A stretch of 64,000 nt of DNA from Globodera rostochiensis (Eukaryota; Nematoda; Chromadorea; Rhabditida; Heteroderidae): assembly GCA_018350325.1 (NCBI GenBank), contig JAEVLN010000004.1:4321668-4385667 (forward strand). Direction: 5' to 3'. A program made the position numbers and the translations under genes. The notes beneath the pieces were generated by a model that saw only the letters and a list, made by a program, of their open reading frames with translations, did not search any database and was not told where the DNA came from. Shown here piece after piece: positions 47,901 to 60,386 of this stretch; position 1 is the stretch's first letter; every line of letters begins with the position of its first letter.

Positions 47901-50900
47901 AATGGCCAAGCCCTTTTGTGTGCCACAACTCGAGACTGGCTATGCCGCGGCAAGGAATTCAATGCCACATTGACTGCAACGACCATCATTTCGGAGGGCG
48001 GGAATTAAAATATAGCAAAAATTATTCGTTAATGGCCAAGCCCTTTTGTGTGCCACAACTCGAGACTGGCTATGCCGCGGCAAGGAATTCAATGCCACAT
48101 TGACTGCAACGACCATCATTTCGGAGGGCGGGAATTAAAATATAGCAAAAATTATTCGTTAATGGCCAAGCCCTTTTGTGTGCCACAACTCGAGACTGGC
48201 TATGCCGCGGCAAGGAATTCAATGCCACATTGACTGCAACGACCATCATTTCGGAGGGCGGGAATTAAAATATAGCAAAAATTATTCGTTAATGGCCAAG
48301 CCCTTTTGTGTGCCACAACTCGAGACTGGCTATGCCGCGGCAAGGAATTCAATGCCACATTGACTGCAACGACCATCATTTCGGAGGGCGGGAATTAAAA
48401 TATAGCAAAAATTATTCGTTAATGGCCAAGCCCTTTTGTGTGCCACAACTCGAGACTGGCTATGCCGCGGCAAGGAATTCAATGCCACATTGACTGCAAC
48501 GACCATCATTTCGGAGGGCGGGAATTAAAATATAGCAAAAATTATTCGTTAATGGCCAAGCCCTTTTGTGTGCCACAACTCGAGACTGGCTATGCCGCGG
48601 CAAGGAATTCAATGCCACATTGACTGCAACGACCATCATTTCGGAGGGCGGGAATTAAAATATAGCAAAAATTATTCGTTAATGGCCAAGCCCTTTTGTG
48701 TGCCACAACTCGAGACTGGCTATGCCGCGGCAAGGAATTCAATGCCACATTGACTGCAACGACCATCATTTCGGAGGGCGGGAATTAAAATATAGCAAAA
48801 ATTATTCGTTAATGGCCAAGCCCTTTTGTGTGCCACAACTCGAGACTGGCTATGCCGCGGCAAGGAATTCAATGCCACATTGACTGCAACGACCATCATT
48901 TCGGAGGGCGGGAATTAAAATATAGCAAAAATTATTCGTTAATGGCCAAGCCCTTTTGTGTGCCACAACTCGAGACTGGCTATGCCGCGGCAAGGAATTC
49001 AATGCCACATTGACTGCAACGACCATCATTTCGGAGGGCGGGAATTAAAATATAGCAAAAATTATTCGTTAATGGCCAAGCCCTTTTGTGTGCCACAACT
49101 CGAGACTGGCTATGCCGCGGCAAGGAATTCAATGCCACATTGACTGCAACGACCATCATTTCGGAGGGCGGGAATTAAAATATAGCAAAAATTATTCGTT
49201 AATGGCCAAGCCCTTTTGTGTGCCACAACTCGAGACTGGCTATGCCGCGGCAAGGAATTCAATGCCACATTGACTGCAACGACCATCATTTCGGAGGGCG
49301 GGAATTAAAATATAGCAAAAATTATTCGTTAATGGCCAAGCCCTTTTGTGTGCCACAACTCGAGACTGGCTATGCCGCGGCAAGGAATTCAATGCCACAT
49401 TGACTGCAACGACCATCATTTCGGAGGGCGGGAATTAAAATATAGCAAAAATTATTCGTTAATGGCCAAGCCCTTTTGTGTGCCACAACTCGAGACTGGC
49501 TATGCCGCGGCAAGGAATTCAATGCCACATTGACTGCAACGACCATCATTTCGGAGGGCGGGAATTAAAATATAGCAAAAATTATTCGTTAATGGCCAAG
49601 CCCTTTTGTGTGCCACAACTCGAGACTGGCTATGCCGCGGCAAGGAATTCAATGCCACATTGACTGCAACGACCATCATTTCGGAGGGCGGGAATTAAAA
49701 TATAGCAAAAATTATTCGTTAATGGCCAAGCCCTTTTGTGTGCCACAACTCGAGACTGGCTATGCCGCGGCAAGGAATTCAATGCCACATTGACTGCAAC
49801 GACCATCATTTCGGAGGGCGGGAATTAAAATATAGCAAAAATTATTCGTTAATGGCCAAGCCCTTTTGTGTGCCACAACTCGAGACTGGCTATGCCGCGG
49901 CAAGGAATTCAATGCCACATTGACTGCAACGACCATCATTTCGGAGGGCGGGAATTAAAATATAGCAAAAATTATTCGTTAATGGCCAAGCCCTTTTGTG
50001 TGCCACAACTCGAGACTGGCTATGCCGCGGCAAGGAATTCAATGCCACATTGACTGCAACGACCATCATTTCGGAGGGCGGGAATTAAAATATAGCAAAA
50101 ATTATTCGTTAATGGCCAAGCCCTTTTGTGTGCCACAACTCGAGACTGGCTATGCCGCGGCAAGGAATTCAATGCCACATTGACTGCAACGACCATCATT
50201 TCGGAGGGCGGGAATTAAAATATAGCAAAAATTATTCGTTAATGGCCAAGCCCTTTTGTGTGCCACAACTCGAGACTGGCTATGCCGCGGCAAGGAATTC
50301 AATGCCACATTGACTGCAACGACCATCATTTCGGAGGGCGGGAATTAAAATATAGCAAAAATTATTCGTTAATGGCCAAGCCCTTTTGTGTGCCACAACT
50401 CGAGACTGGCTATGCCGCGGCAAGGAATTCAATGCCACATTGACTGCAACGACCATCATTTCGGAGGGCGGGAATTAAAATATAGCAAAAATTATTCGTT
50501 AATGGCCAAGCCCTTTTGTGTGCCACAACTCGAGACTGGCTATGCCGCGGCAAGGAATTCAATGCCACATTGACTGCAACGACCATCATTTCGGAGGGCG
50601 GGAATTAAAATATAGCAAAAATTATTCGTTAATGGCCAAGCCCTTTTGTGTGCCACAACTCGAGACTGGCTATGCCGCGGCAAGGAATTCAATGCCACAT
50701 TGACTGCAACGACCATCATTTCGGAGGGCGGGAATTAAAATATAGCAAAAATTATTCGTTAATGGCCAAGCCCTTTTGTGTGCCACAACTCGAGACTGGC
50801 TATGCCGCGGCAAGGAATTCAATGCCACATTGACTGCAACGACCATCATTTCGGAGGGCGGGAATTAAAATATAGCAAAAATTATTCGTTAATGGCCAAG

Positions 50901-52965
50901 CCCTTTTGTGTGCCACAACTCGAGACTGGCTATGCCGCGGCAAGGAATTCAATGCCACATTGACTGCAACGACCATCATTTCGGAGGGCGGGAATTAAAA
51001 TATAGCAAAAATTATTCGTTAATGGCCAAGCCCTTTTGTGTGCCACAACTCGAGACTGGCTATGCCGCGGCAAGGAATTCAATGCCACATTGACTGCAAC
51101 GACCATCATTTCGGAGGGCGGGAATTAAAATATAGCAAAAATTATTCGTTAATGGCCAAGCCCTTTTGTGTGCCACAACTCGAGACTGGCTATGCCGCGG
51201 CAAGGAATTCAATGCCACATTGACTGCAACGACCATCATTTCGGAGGGCGGGAATTAAAATATAGCAAAAATTATTCGTTAATGGCCAAGCCCTTTTGTG
51301 TGCCACAACTCGAGACTGGCTATGCCACGGCAAGGAATTCAATGCCACATTGACTGCAACGACCATCATTTCGGAGGGCGGGAATTAAAATATAGCAAAA
51401 ATTATTCGTTAATGGCCAAGCCCTTTTGTGTGCCACAACTCGAGACTGGCTATGCCGCGGCAAGGAATTCAATGCCACATTGACTGCAACGACCATCATT
51501 TCGGAGGGCGGGAATTAAAATATAGCAAAAATTATTCGTTAATGGCCAAGCCCTTTTGTGTGCCACAACTCGAGACTGGCTATGCCGCGGCAAGGAATTC
51601 AATGCCACATTGACTGCAACGACCATCATTTCGGAGGGCGGGAATTAAAATATAGCAAAAATTATTCGTTAATGGCCAAGCCCTTTTGTGTGCCACAACT
51701 CGAGACTGGCTATGCCACGGCAAGGAATTCAATGCCACATTGACTGCAACGAACATCATTTCGGAGGGCGGGAATTAAAATATAGCAAAAATTATTCGTT
51801 AATGGCCAAGCCCTTTTGTGTGCCACAACTCGAGACTGGCTATGCCGCGGCAAGGAATTCAATGCCACATTGACTGCAACGACCATCATCATTTCGGAGC
51901 GGGAATTAAATATAGCAAAATTATTCGTTAATGGCCAAGCCTCGAGACTGGCTATGGCGGCAAGAATTCAATGCCACATTGACTGCAACGACCCCCCCAT
52001 CATTTCGGAGGGCTAATTTAAATAGCAAAATTATTCGTAATGGCCCAAGCCCTTTTGTGTGCCCACAACTCGACTGGCTATGCCACGGCAAGGCATTCAA
52101 TGCCCACATTGACTGCAACCGACATCATTTGGCGGGCGGGAATTAAACTATAGCAACAATTATTCGTTAATGGCCACGCCCTTTTGTGCCACAACTCGAG
52201 ACTGGGCTATGCCACGGCAAGGAATTCAATGCCACATTGACTGCAAAACCATCATTTCGGAGGGCGGGAATTAAAATATAAAAATTATTCGTTAATGGCC
52301 AAGCCCTTTTGTGTGCCACAACTCGAGACTGGCTATGCCGCGGCAAGGAATTCAATGCCACATTGACTGCAACGACCATCATTTCGGAGGGCGGGAATTA
52401 AAATATAGCAAAAATTATTCGTTAATGGCCAAGCCCTTTTGTGTGCCACAACTCGAGACTGGCTATGCCACGGCAAGGAATTCAATGCCACATTGACTGC
52501 AACGAACATCATTTCGGAGGGCGGGAATTAAAATATAGCAAAAATTATTCGTTAATGGCCAAGCCCTTTTGTGTGCCACAACTCGAGACTGGCTATGCCG
52601 CGGCAAGGAATTCAATGCCACATTGACTGCAACGACCATCATTTCGGAGGGCGGGAATTAAAATATAGCAAAAATTATTCGTTAATGGCCAAGCCCTTTT
52701 GTGTGCCACAACTCGAGACTGGCTATGCCACGGCAAGGAATTCAATGCCACATTGACTGCAACGAACATCATTTCGGAGGGCGGGAATTAAAATATAGCA
52801 AAAATTATTCGTTAATGGCCAAGCCCTTTTGTGTGCCACAACTCGAGACTGGCTATGCCGCGGCAAGGAATTCAATGCCACATTGACTGCAACGAACATC
52901 ATTTCGGAGGGCGGGAATTAAAATATAGCAAAAATTATTCGTTAATGGCCAAGCCCTTTTGTGTG
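41937..52965. repeat. 130-bp satellite array, about 85 units
   Basis: Direct tandem units of 130 bp beginning TGTGCCACAACTCGAGACTG and ending GGCCAAGCCCTTTTG. There are 76 clean units from 41938, about four damaged units at 51818-52310, and five clean units to 52965. Variation is limited to a few sites: CCGCGG or CCACGG, GACCATC or GAACATC, and rarely CAGATT for CACATT. The array enters from UTP4 sequence at TTGTGTGCC and exits at TTTTGTGTGAACTC, the same point of the unit. Because 130 is not a multiple of three, each unit yields the same 61-codon open frame read across unit borders; this is an artefact of the repeat, not a gene family. Confidence 0.97.
51880..52300. other. Indel-rich segment of the satellite
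   Basis: Four consecutive units carry many single-base losses and gains, homopolymer changes (ACGACCCCCCCATC, AAATATAGCAAAATTATTC) and a lost part-unit near 51938, about 27 bp short overall, while the units on both sides are near perfect. The pattern is that of unpolished long-read sequence rather than mutation. Confidence 0.75.
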
Positions 52966-52966
52966 A

Positions 52967-55179
52967 ACTCCTCCAATGATTTAATCGCAGTTGTTTTTAG
53001 TTGATGTCAAACGAAAAAGTCAACAAAAATGAAGATGAGTTGATGATGCGTGAAATTATGGGCTTAGTCTACCAGTTGACCAAAAGCAGAGAAGGGGCAA
53101 AAGCTGTGTTAACGTATGAAGCGCAGCCATACATTTCTGCAGCGCTTTCATCGCAGCACAAATCAATTGGTAAATAATGAATGATCTTGGGTCAAATTCA
53201 AAATTTGGCCGGATTTGGGATGGATTTTATTTCGGTCTCTAAGTTCGATACCTAAGAATTAATGCCACCTTTAACATTCCTTTTAGCTGCTTACGCATCG
53301 ATTATTCTCAAAGACATGGGCGTTGAACAGCTTCGTGTACAAAATTTCAACAATACTTTTGCTGGACAAATTGCTCCCGGGGTTTATGGTGTGTCGAATG
53401 GCTTTGACTCTCAGCCGATGAGTGCTGAAAACACGTTGGAGAGGACGAATGGCGCACACAGGCATCATCAAATGGGCTGGCAAAATGATGGGATGGAGCC
53501 CGAGCTGTACAATGAGTTGTACAATTACCCGCCATCGTTAGGCGAATTGCGGCAGGATCACATTGAAGGGAGTGCAAATAATGGGTCCTGGTTCGATACC
53601 GACCTGTAAATTCCGACATTATACATATTTATTTATTCTCGACGAAGCCAATAGTGTAGCGCATCCCATGTGTTTATTTAATGTTATAAGAAATACAGAA
53701 ACTTAAAAACAAAGTCAAAAATTGAATTATATGAATTTGCATTTCTTCCCTTACAACGCTTTTTTCCTTTTGGATATCATTAATTTTCTCACATTCTTTC
53801 AAATATTTTGCATTTTTTACTTATTGCATCACAGCAGCGCATTTTTCTCATATAATCTCGCCAAATTTCGATTACAGCTATACAACCCATTTGCATTTAT
53901 CGCCGTATTTATTGAACCATGTCACTTATAAATGCTTATGTCTTTTTATTTTTATTCTGATTTTTAATGTTTTTAACATGAATTTATCATAGTTTGATTG
54001 TTTTAGCTTTTTTTATGATTTTATTTTGTTTAGAATGAGAAATAAAAGAAGAAATCTCCATGCGTCCGAAGCCAGCAATGAAGGGGACCATAAAAAGCAA
54101 AAATTGGAAAGGACGAGTAAACTTGTTGATCGGCCTGAGTTCCCTCCTTTTCGGCCGGAAGAACGTTTCATTGGGGAGCATTGCAATGTCCATCTGAGGC
54201 CGGCTTTTACAGTCAAAGGAATTTCTTACAATTGTGCGGTCGGGCGTTTATGTGTTATTCGTCAAAATGACGCAGTTGGAAGGTGTGACAGTTTTTTAAT
54301 TTGTAGTTAACTTAACATTTATAGCAAAAATGGTAACACACAAAATCCGTTGACGATTGTGGAGTTTTACAATGCGATGAAACCGCCACTGATTTTTTTG
54401 GAGAAAAGCATTCCGGTGAATGACACTTTCGAAGTGCTCATTTGGATGGGAAATTGGGCGGTGCTCGGTGGTTCGGGAGGCCGTACAACTTCTTTGTCGC
54501 CGTTCACAAGCAAATTTGGCGTCAGTGAATAGAATTGAGAAAAAGTAAATTGTCCCTTTTAAGCGAGTTCAAGTTTGCGTTTCCGACATTCTCGTGATGG
54601 TTCGGACCGGTGAGAAGCAATTTGTAATCGGAAATAGTTCCAGTGAGTTGCTTGTGCTAAACAGCCGGGACACTGTTGACGCAGAAGAATCTATCAGCAA
54701 AGTCCCCACTTTTTCAACCGTACAATCCATAAAATTGTCCTCTGATGAACACATTTCCGCCATTGGCTGCTCTAAAACGATGAAACCGCAAATGATGGCA
54801 GTCGGGAAAGTCAACGGACTCACTCTCTTTTGGCACGAAAAGACTCAGTGGAGCAAGTACAAGGAAATTGACATCCCTCACACCAAAGAGAATGCGAACG
54901 TCGTTTGGTCACTCATTTTTGTGTGAGCGAGTTTTATCAGTGAATGCTTTTTTATTGACTTACTCTTTCCAGTGACACATTTCTCTTCACAGGCGATGCA
55001 CGCGGGCAAATATGCATTTACAATGCGCAGAATGGGACGCTTTTGAAAGTCCTCAATTCATTCGTTTAGTTATGCTGGTGATGACCATTCATTTAGACAC
55101 TCAAAACACATCAGGCGCCTATTTTGGCTATGGCCACTGATGGCAGAGAGGTTTTTGCCGCGGGGGTCGATTACCGGAT
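52967..55179. repeat. Segmental duplication, copy B
   Basis: Partner of 39565-41936. It begins inside an hmp-2 intron at ACTC(C/T)TCC immediately after the satellite, and continues into the complete UTP4 gene. Differences from copy A are few (for example AAC to GAC in the hmp-2 exon, Asn to Asp). Confidence 0.95.
52995..53609 (+). pseudogene. hmp-2 3' fragment (last exons only)
   Basis: Matches the last two hmp-2 exons, including the C-terminal GSWFDTDL and TAA, but all upstream armadillo exons are missing because the duplication starts within the preceding intron. It differs from the intact copy by single substitutions (ILKDMG for ILKNMG). It cannot encode beta-catenin on its own. The spacer that follows to 54034 is the same AT-rich spacer as in copy A. 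Confidence 0.9.
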
Positions 55180-56799
55180 ACAAATCATTAAGAGCATATC
55201 GCACAAAAATGTACGTTAAATAAAAATAGAATTATTTAAACTGATTTTTTTTTGTTAGATTCGCTTTGACTGGCAACAGACTGGACAGCGATTATTCCAT
55301 TCCAACGACGTGAGAGCAATTTGTGTGTTGGACAAGCAATGGCTTATTTCGGGAGGGTCGGAACACGAGCTGTTCATCTCCGACAAATTCACGCATGCGA
55401 ATCCCCAAATAAGGGTAATCTTTGTGTGTAAGGCCGCTTGATCAATTAACGGAAAATTAAGTCCGAGTGTGCCTTTTTTGTCACAAATTCCATTTACTAC
55501 GTAATTGTCTGTCTCCATTTGTCTCATCTGGATTTATGGTGTAAATCAATCGATGGCTCTTTTGGTCAGAGGCGGGTTTTGATCGTTTTTTAAAAAGTAA
55601 AATGTTTAATTTATTTAGCACGGGGTTAAAACGACTGCTTCGAATTGCCAGTGGAAGGTTGGGCTTCATTAAACATGTACTAATTGCATTTTTATGGTAG
55701 TAAATTGTCTGTTGGTAACTGATTTAAGTTTTGTACGTCGCCCGATGGAAATTTTCTCGCCTTAGCCGGTGCGGTTGGAGGTGCTGTCCGTGTTTTTAAA
55801 CTTAATTGGGACCAAATTCACGCATTGCTTTCGGAGAACAACGCCTGCCATGAAGAGGCAGCAGTCAAACTGATCACGCTTTTTTGGAGCAGTGATCAAT
55901 TGCGTGAACAGAGTGCTCGAAAGGAGATGAATACCGGAGGAAAAGCAGTCTCAGGTTAAAGAGGGCGAAATTTCAACATTAAATTTATTTATTTTAAGCT
56001 GTCTATTGTACTAATAGATTTTTGTACTTTGCACACGGAGAATTTAATTTGATTCGGTTGGATTTACAAACGAAAAGAGTGCAAAGATTTGCATCGAAAG
56101 GTCCTTTTCTATTTTAAATCATTCGAATATCGATTTTATTCTTCTTCAAGTCAATGGGAGCCATATCACAAAGATTTGCGTGGATTCGGACGACAAACGT
56201 CTTGTGGCTTTAACAGTTGCGGGGACATTATTCGTTGACCTGGCCAAATTGACGGATCCATCTGATCAAATGGCAGCTGCTAAACCGGTTCAGCTGAAAT
56301 TGGCCACAGAAGCGCCGCCATATGACTGTGTTTTTTACGATAAGTGTCGAGTCCTCCTCCTCACAGCTGATTTGGAACAGCACGCCATACTCTATGATTT
56401 GGCATCAAATTTAAAGCTGACGGCTTTCGCAAATTCGACATTGAATTTGGCTTCGAATGAATGGGTCGCTTATTTGAATGTGAATTCTGCGGGCGCCATC
56501 GTTTCAATGAGCAATAAGGCGCGCTTGAGGCTGATGGCCATAAATGAGGTATTGGCACATAATTAAATAACTAATTTGGACAATTTAAGACGAAATTGAA
56601 TTTATTGACCGACGAATCGTCTGAATCCAAAGAAACAAAAGAAATTGCTAAAAGATTCGATGCTCGTATTGAACCATTTTGGCGCGAAGAACGGACGAAC
56701 CCATCGAGAAATTATGCAAATCTGGTTCTGGTCCGACATATGGAGGAAAATGTTCCAATGCGAGTTCCCTGTCGTCTAAGATTTTTCGGGAAAAATTGA
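54035..56799 (+). CDS. UTP4: UTP4/Cirhin, WD40 subunit of the small-subunit processome
   Basis: UTP4 belongs to the t-UTP/UtpA complex that binds nascent pre-rRNA in the nucleolus for 18S rRNA maturation. The start ATG at 54035 follows the acceptor TTTTGTTTAG. A Lys/Arg-rich leader is followed by WD40-like repeats: GISYNCAVGRLCVIRQND, IEKSIPV-type strands, VWSLIFV, GDARGQICIYNAQNGTLL, QAPILAMATDGREVFAAGVD, WLISGGSEHELFI and SPDGNFLALAGAVGG-like segments to 56.5 kb. The order and the AAGVD segment match Cirhin. The 3' end (exon from 56591, stop 56797-56799) is less conserved and the final frame is uncertain. The 5' half is duplicated at 40632. It lies about 157 bp upstream of suf-1 in the same direction, suggesting an operon. 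Confidence 0.82.
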
Positions 56800-56955
56800 T
56801 GGCATCTTCATTGTTTTCTATCACCATCTGTAATTAATTGTTGATTTGTTTGTTGACGTTACTTTAATTTGTCGCTTTTGATTCGAAGACCAATTTACCG
56901 ATGAATTAAACAATTTTATCATTATCATTAACGAAAAAGTCGCAAAGTTCTGTCC
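56800..56955. other. Short UTP4-suf-1 spacer
   Basis: Only 156 bp of AT-rich DNA separates the UTP4 stop and the suf-1 ATG. Such spacing is typical of nematode operons resolved by trans-splicing; the AAAAAG and GCAAAG sites near 56938-56948 are possible acceptors. Confidence 0.45.
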
Positions 56956-59900
56956 ATGGCTCTCCACTCAGTGCTAAGCCCAGAAAGGCGCATCGAGCTC
57001 AACACATTCGATGTTGACGCTTGGAGTTTGCTGTTGCGCGAGTCGCAGGTCGATTTTGGCTTCGAAATCCGTTTCGAACTAATTATGACATCACATATTA
57101 TGTTTTTTTATTTAATGAGGGTTTAGTTGTGGTGGTGGGGTTTTTTAATTTTGTTAATGATCAGACAAAAGCGTTCTGTTCAGGCAAGACCGATCGATCA
57201 AGTGCGTAGTTTCTATGAAAAATTAGTTACTCAGTTTAACAATGCGGGTCGCTATTGGAAGGCCTACATTGAACATGAGGTGTTTGACCTTTTCTCCATT
57301 TGGTGAAATAAGTTTTTGTTTCTTACAGTTGAGGGCGAAAAATTTCGATAACGTTGAAACGGTGAAGTTTTTTTTATTGTTTATATTATTTGATCGTAAA
57401 GATTTTTGAAAGGTGTCTCGTCCGAGTCTTAAACATCGATCTGTGGAAGTGTTACGTGTTTTATGTGAAGTATTAATTTTAAATAAAAGCTCTTAGAATA
57501 GCTTTCTTCCAATTTTTTAACAGAGAAACCAAAGGTCATTTGGCTTCATTTCGTGAACAATTGGCTCAAACCTACGATTTCGCCTTGGAAAAAGTCGGCT
57601 TGGATTTTCAGAGGTTAATGGCACGGCATAATTAACTCTCGATAATATTACCATATTTAGCTATTCTATTTACTTGGATTATGTTACTTTTTTAAAATCA
57701 GTGTAAGTGTTTTACATTGCACTTATATTGGAGAAAGAATCCTTTTTATTTGAGAAATGCGGTCGGACAATATGCGGAGAATCAGAAAATCACAGCAATC
57801 CGGAAGATTTACCGTCGGGGACTATCGACTCCGATGGCAAATATTGAACAATTATGGAACGATTATTGCACTTTTGAGAAGGTTTTGGTTTATTTTCCAT
57901 TTCATGGATTTCTCTGTCTTCTTTTAGGGAATCAACTCGACACTTGCCGAGAAAATGATAGCAGAGGCGAACAAAGACTATCAGGCAACTAGAAAAATTT
58001 GTTTTTTCCGTTTTTTTGTTTTGTTTTTACTCTTTAGATTGCACGCAAAATGGCCAAACAATACGAGCAGGTCACCCGCGGGATTAATCGCCAAGCAGTT
58101 TCAATACCGCCCCGGGGGACGAGTGCGGAAATGAAGCAAGCCGAATTGTGGCGGAAGTTCATCCAATGGGAAAAGAGCAATCCAATGGGCACGGAAGAAT
58201 ACGGACAATTGGCCAAAAGAGGTGGCCTACTTCGGGCATAATGTTTTTATTCTTTGAAATAACATTTCAGTGATTTACGCTTATGAGCAGTCGTTGCTGT
58301 GCATTGGCTATATGCCCGACATTTGGTACGAGGCTGCCTTTTTCCAGCAACAAGCAGCGCAAAAGTTAGCGGAAAAAGGCGACGTCAAATTGTCCACCGT
58401 AATGCTTTCCGACGTTATCAGTGAGTTGGGGGATGTGGGGACAGGGCTGGGCGAAGCTCGGCGCACTACCCGAAACTCGACGCTCCAAAATACTCGAAAT
58501 TTCGCGAAACTCGAAGCCGAAGTTTCGCCCAGCCCTAGTGGGGAAGGGTTGCTTTATTTGCATTTAACTGCTGCAGAGCTTTACGAAAGAGCGATCTCCG
58601 GACTAATGAAGGACAACCAAATGCTGCACTTTGCTTACGCGGACTTTGAGGAGGAGAAGAGAAGGTTCGAAAATGCGAAGAAAATCTACGACCGATTGTT
58701 AGCATGCGAAAGCGTCGACCCGACATTGGTTGGTGACCATTTCTTGTCGATGGCGTTCATTTCGAGCGTTTCGTAGTTTTTCTTTTTTGATAGAATATTT
58801 ACAGTTAATTTCAATAAGGCAAAAATTTGCTTCTTTCCCAGGCTTATATACAATTGATGAAATTTGTGCGAAGGACGGAGGGGGTTAAGCACTCTCGTTT
58901 GGTTTTTAAAAGGGCCCGCGAGGACAAAAGAAGCAATTTTCACGTTTTTGTGGCTGCCGCTTTCCTCGAGTATTATTGCAGCAAGGTTACGAAAACGATC
59001 AGAATGTTTTGTGCCAATGCCGTTTCAATTTCTCAATGTTCAGAGACCGGACGTGGCTAAGAGAATCTTTGATTTGGGATTGAAGAAACACGGAAGTGAT
59101 CCCCAGTATGCTCTGGCTTATGTGGAGTTTTTGTCGCATCTAAATGGTGGAATTTTTTGATTATTTTCTTAGTCCAATTTTAAGCTCATCCAACTTAAGA
59201 GGACAACAATACGCGAGTTGTCTTTGAACGCCTTTTAAACTCAGAAAATGCGTTGGACCCAGAGAAATCTTCGTAATTTCAAGATTTTGTTTTGCCCTCA
59301 CTTTGTAACTTTAGTGAGACGTGGGACAAATATTTGGAATTCGAATCACAGGTTGGGAATAACACAACTTTTATATTTTTTTATTTTGCAGGTGGGCGAT
59401 TTGACGAGTGTTCTGAAGGTTGACCAACGGAGGAGAAATGTGAACCCTGAGGGAGAGGATCGGCAGGCCCTTTGGCTGATTGATCGTTACAAATTTCTCC
59501 ATTTGACACCGTGCACCGCCGACCAGCTGAAGTTGATGGGCTATTCTTCGGTATAAATAATTTGTTTTTGTTGCTGATTTCCTCTCTTTGTTCCCAGCAG
59601 AAAATTAGCAGGCAAATGGCTGCCGTACCACATCAAAATGGATTTGCTGGTAGTTCTTCAACTTCTGTTCCGCCAAATGCGCTCCAAAATGGACGAATGG
59701 GCGGGGCTCCCCAACAATCCAGTTCAACACCAGCTGTCGGATTTAACATCGAACTCGGTGGTTACGCTCGTCCGGACACTTCGCAAATGTTGCCCTTCAA
59801 GCCGAAACTGCCCCCGGCCTCTTATCATCCAGTGCCTGGGGGTATCTCCGTCCATGCGCACTTAAATACTCTCAAATTTCTCCAAGGCGTTTTTCCTCCC

Positions 59901-60386
59901 CCGCCCATCGTCTCCCAATTACTTCAATTGTTGCCTCCCCCGAGGAGTTTCTCCGGGCCTTTTGTTGACGTGGAAGAGCTGATGAAGAGCCTGGCCAGTT
60001 TCAACCGCGAACGTACCATTACTTTAAAATTGACTCCATTCATTTTTTGGTGTTCCCATTTAGCTCCAAAAACAAATGCTAAAGAAACGTTGGATCCGAG
60101 TGCCGGCTTTGATGGTTATCGCGCGTCGGATGTGAAGAAAGAATTTTACCAATTGCTGAACACAACAACCGATCCTTTAGTGGTTATTCCTAACATTTCA
60201 TTCATCCAAACATTTAATTTGTTTCCATTTCAGCTTATGGCCTCCCAGGAGCAGCATTCGTTCGGCCTCCCCAAAAAAAGAACAATTGCCGGAGGCGACT
60301 CCGATTCGGAGGACGAGGACTCGAACCAGCAACTGTCCTTGGGAGGCGATGTCTATAAGAGGCGGATGAACATCAAAACAAAATAA
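56956..60386 (+). CDS. suf-1: Cleavage stimulation factor subunit 3 (CstF-77, suppressor of forked)
   Basis: CstF-77 is the dimeric HAT-repeat scaffold of the CstF complex for mRNA 3' end cleavage and polyadenylation in the nucleus. The ATG at 56956 begins [19 protein letters not shown]; exon 2 starts [23 protein letters not shown] repeats follow, with [65 protein letters not shown] and [20 protein letters not shown]. The C-terminal region is Pro/Gln-rich with the [12 protein letters not shown] block used for CstF-64 and CstF-50 contacts in the family, and ends in a Ser/Asp/Glu stretch and basic tail (stop 60384-60386). One intron holds a MITE-like element (58443-58536). The family match is very strong; individual exon borders are approximate. 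Confidence 0.92.
58443..58536. mobile_element. MITE-like element in a suf-1 intron
   Basis: Perfect 13-bp terminal inverted repeats AGGGCTGGGCGAA (58443-58455) and TTCGCCCAGCCCT (58524-58536) bound a 94-bp element with more inner symmetry (GCTCGG, CCGAAG; CGAAACTCGA twice). It lies between the donor near 58422 and the acceptor at 58577. The termini resemble those of short non-autonomous DNA transposons; no clear target-site duplication is seen. Confidence 0.7.

Noticed and set aside
42068..52886. About 80 identical 61-codon open frames in tandem
   Set aside because: They are a by-product of the 130-bp repeat. Each frame crosses a unit border and reads the same bases in two phases, with no conserved start context or splice sites.
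41937..52965. CRISPR-like array
   Set aside because: The units are contiguous 130-bp copies without unique spacers, in a eukaryotic genome.
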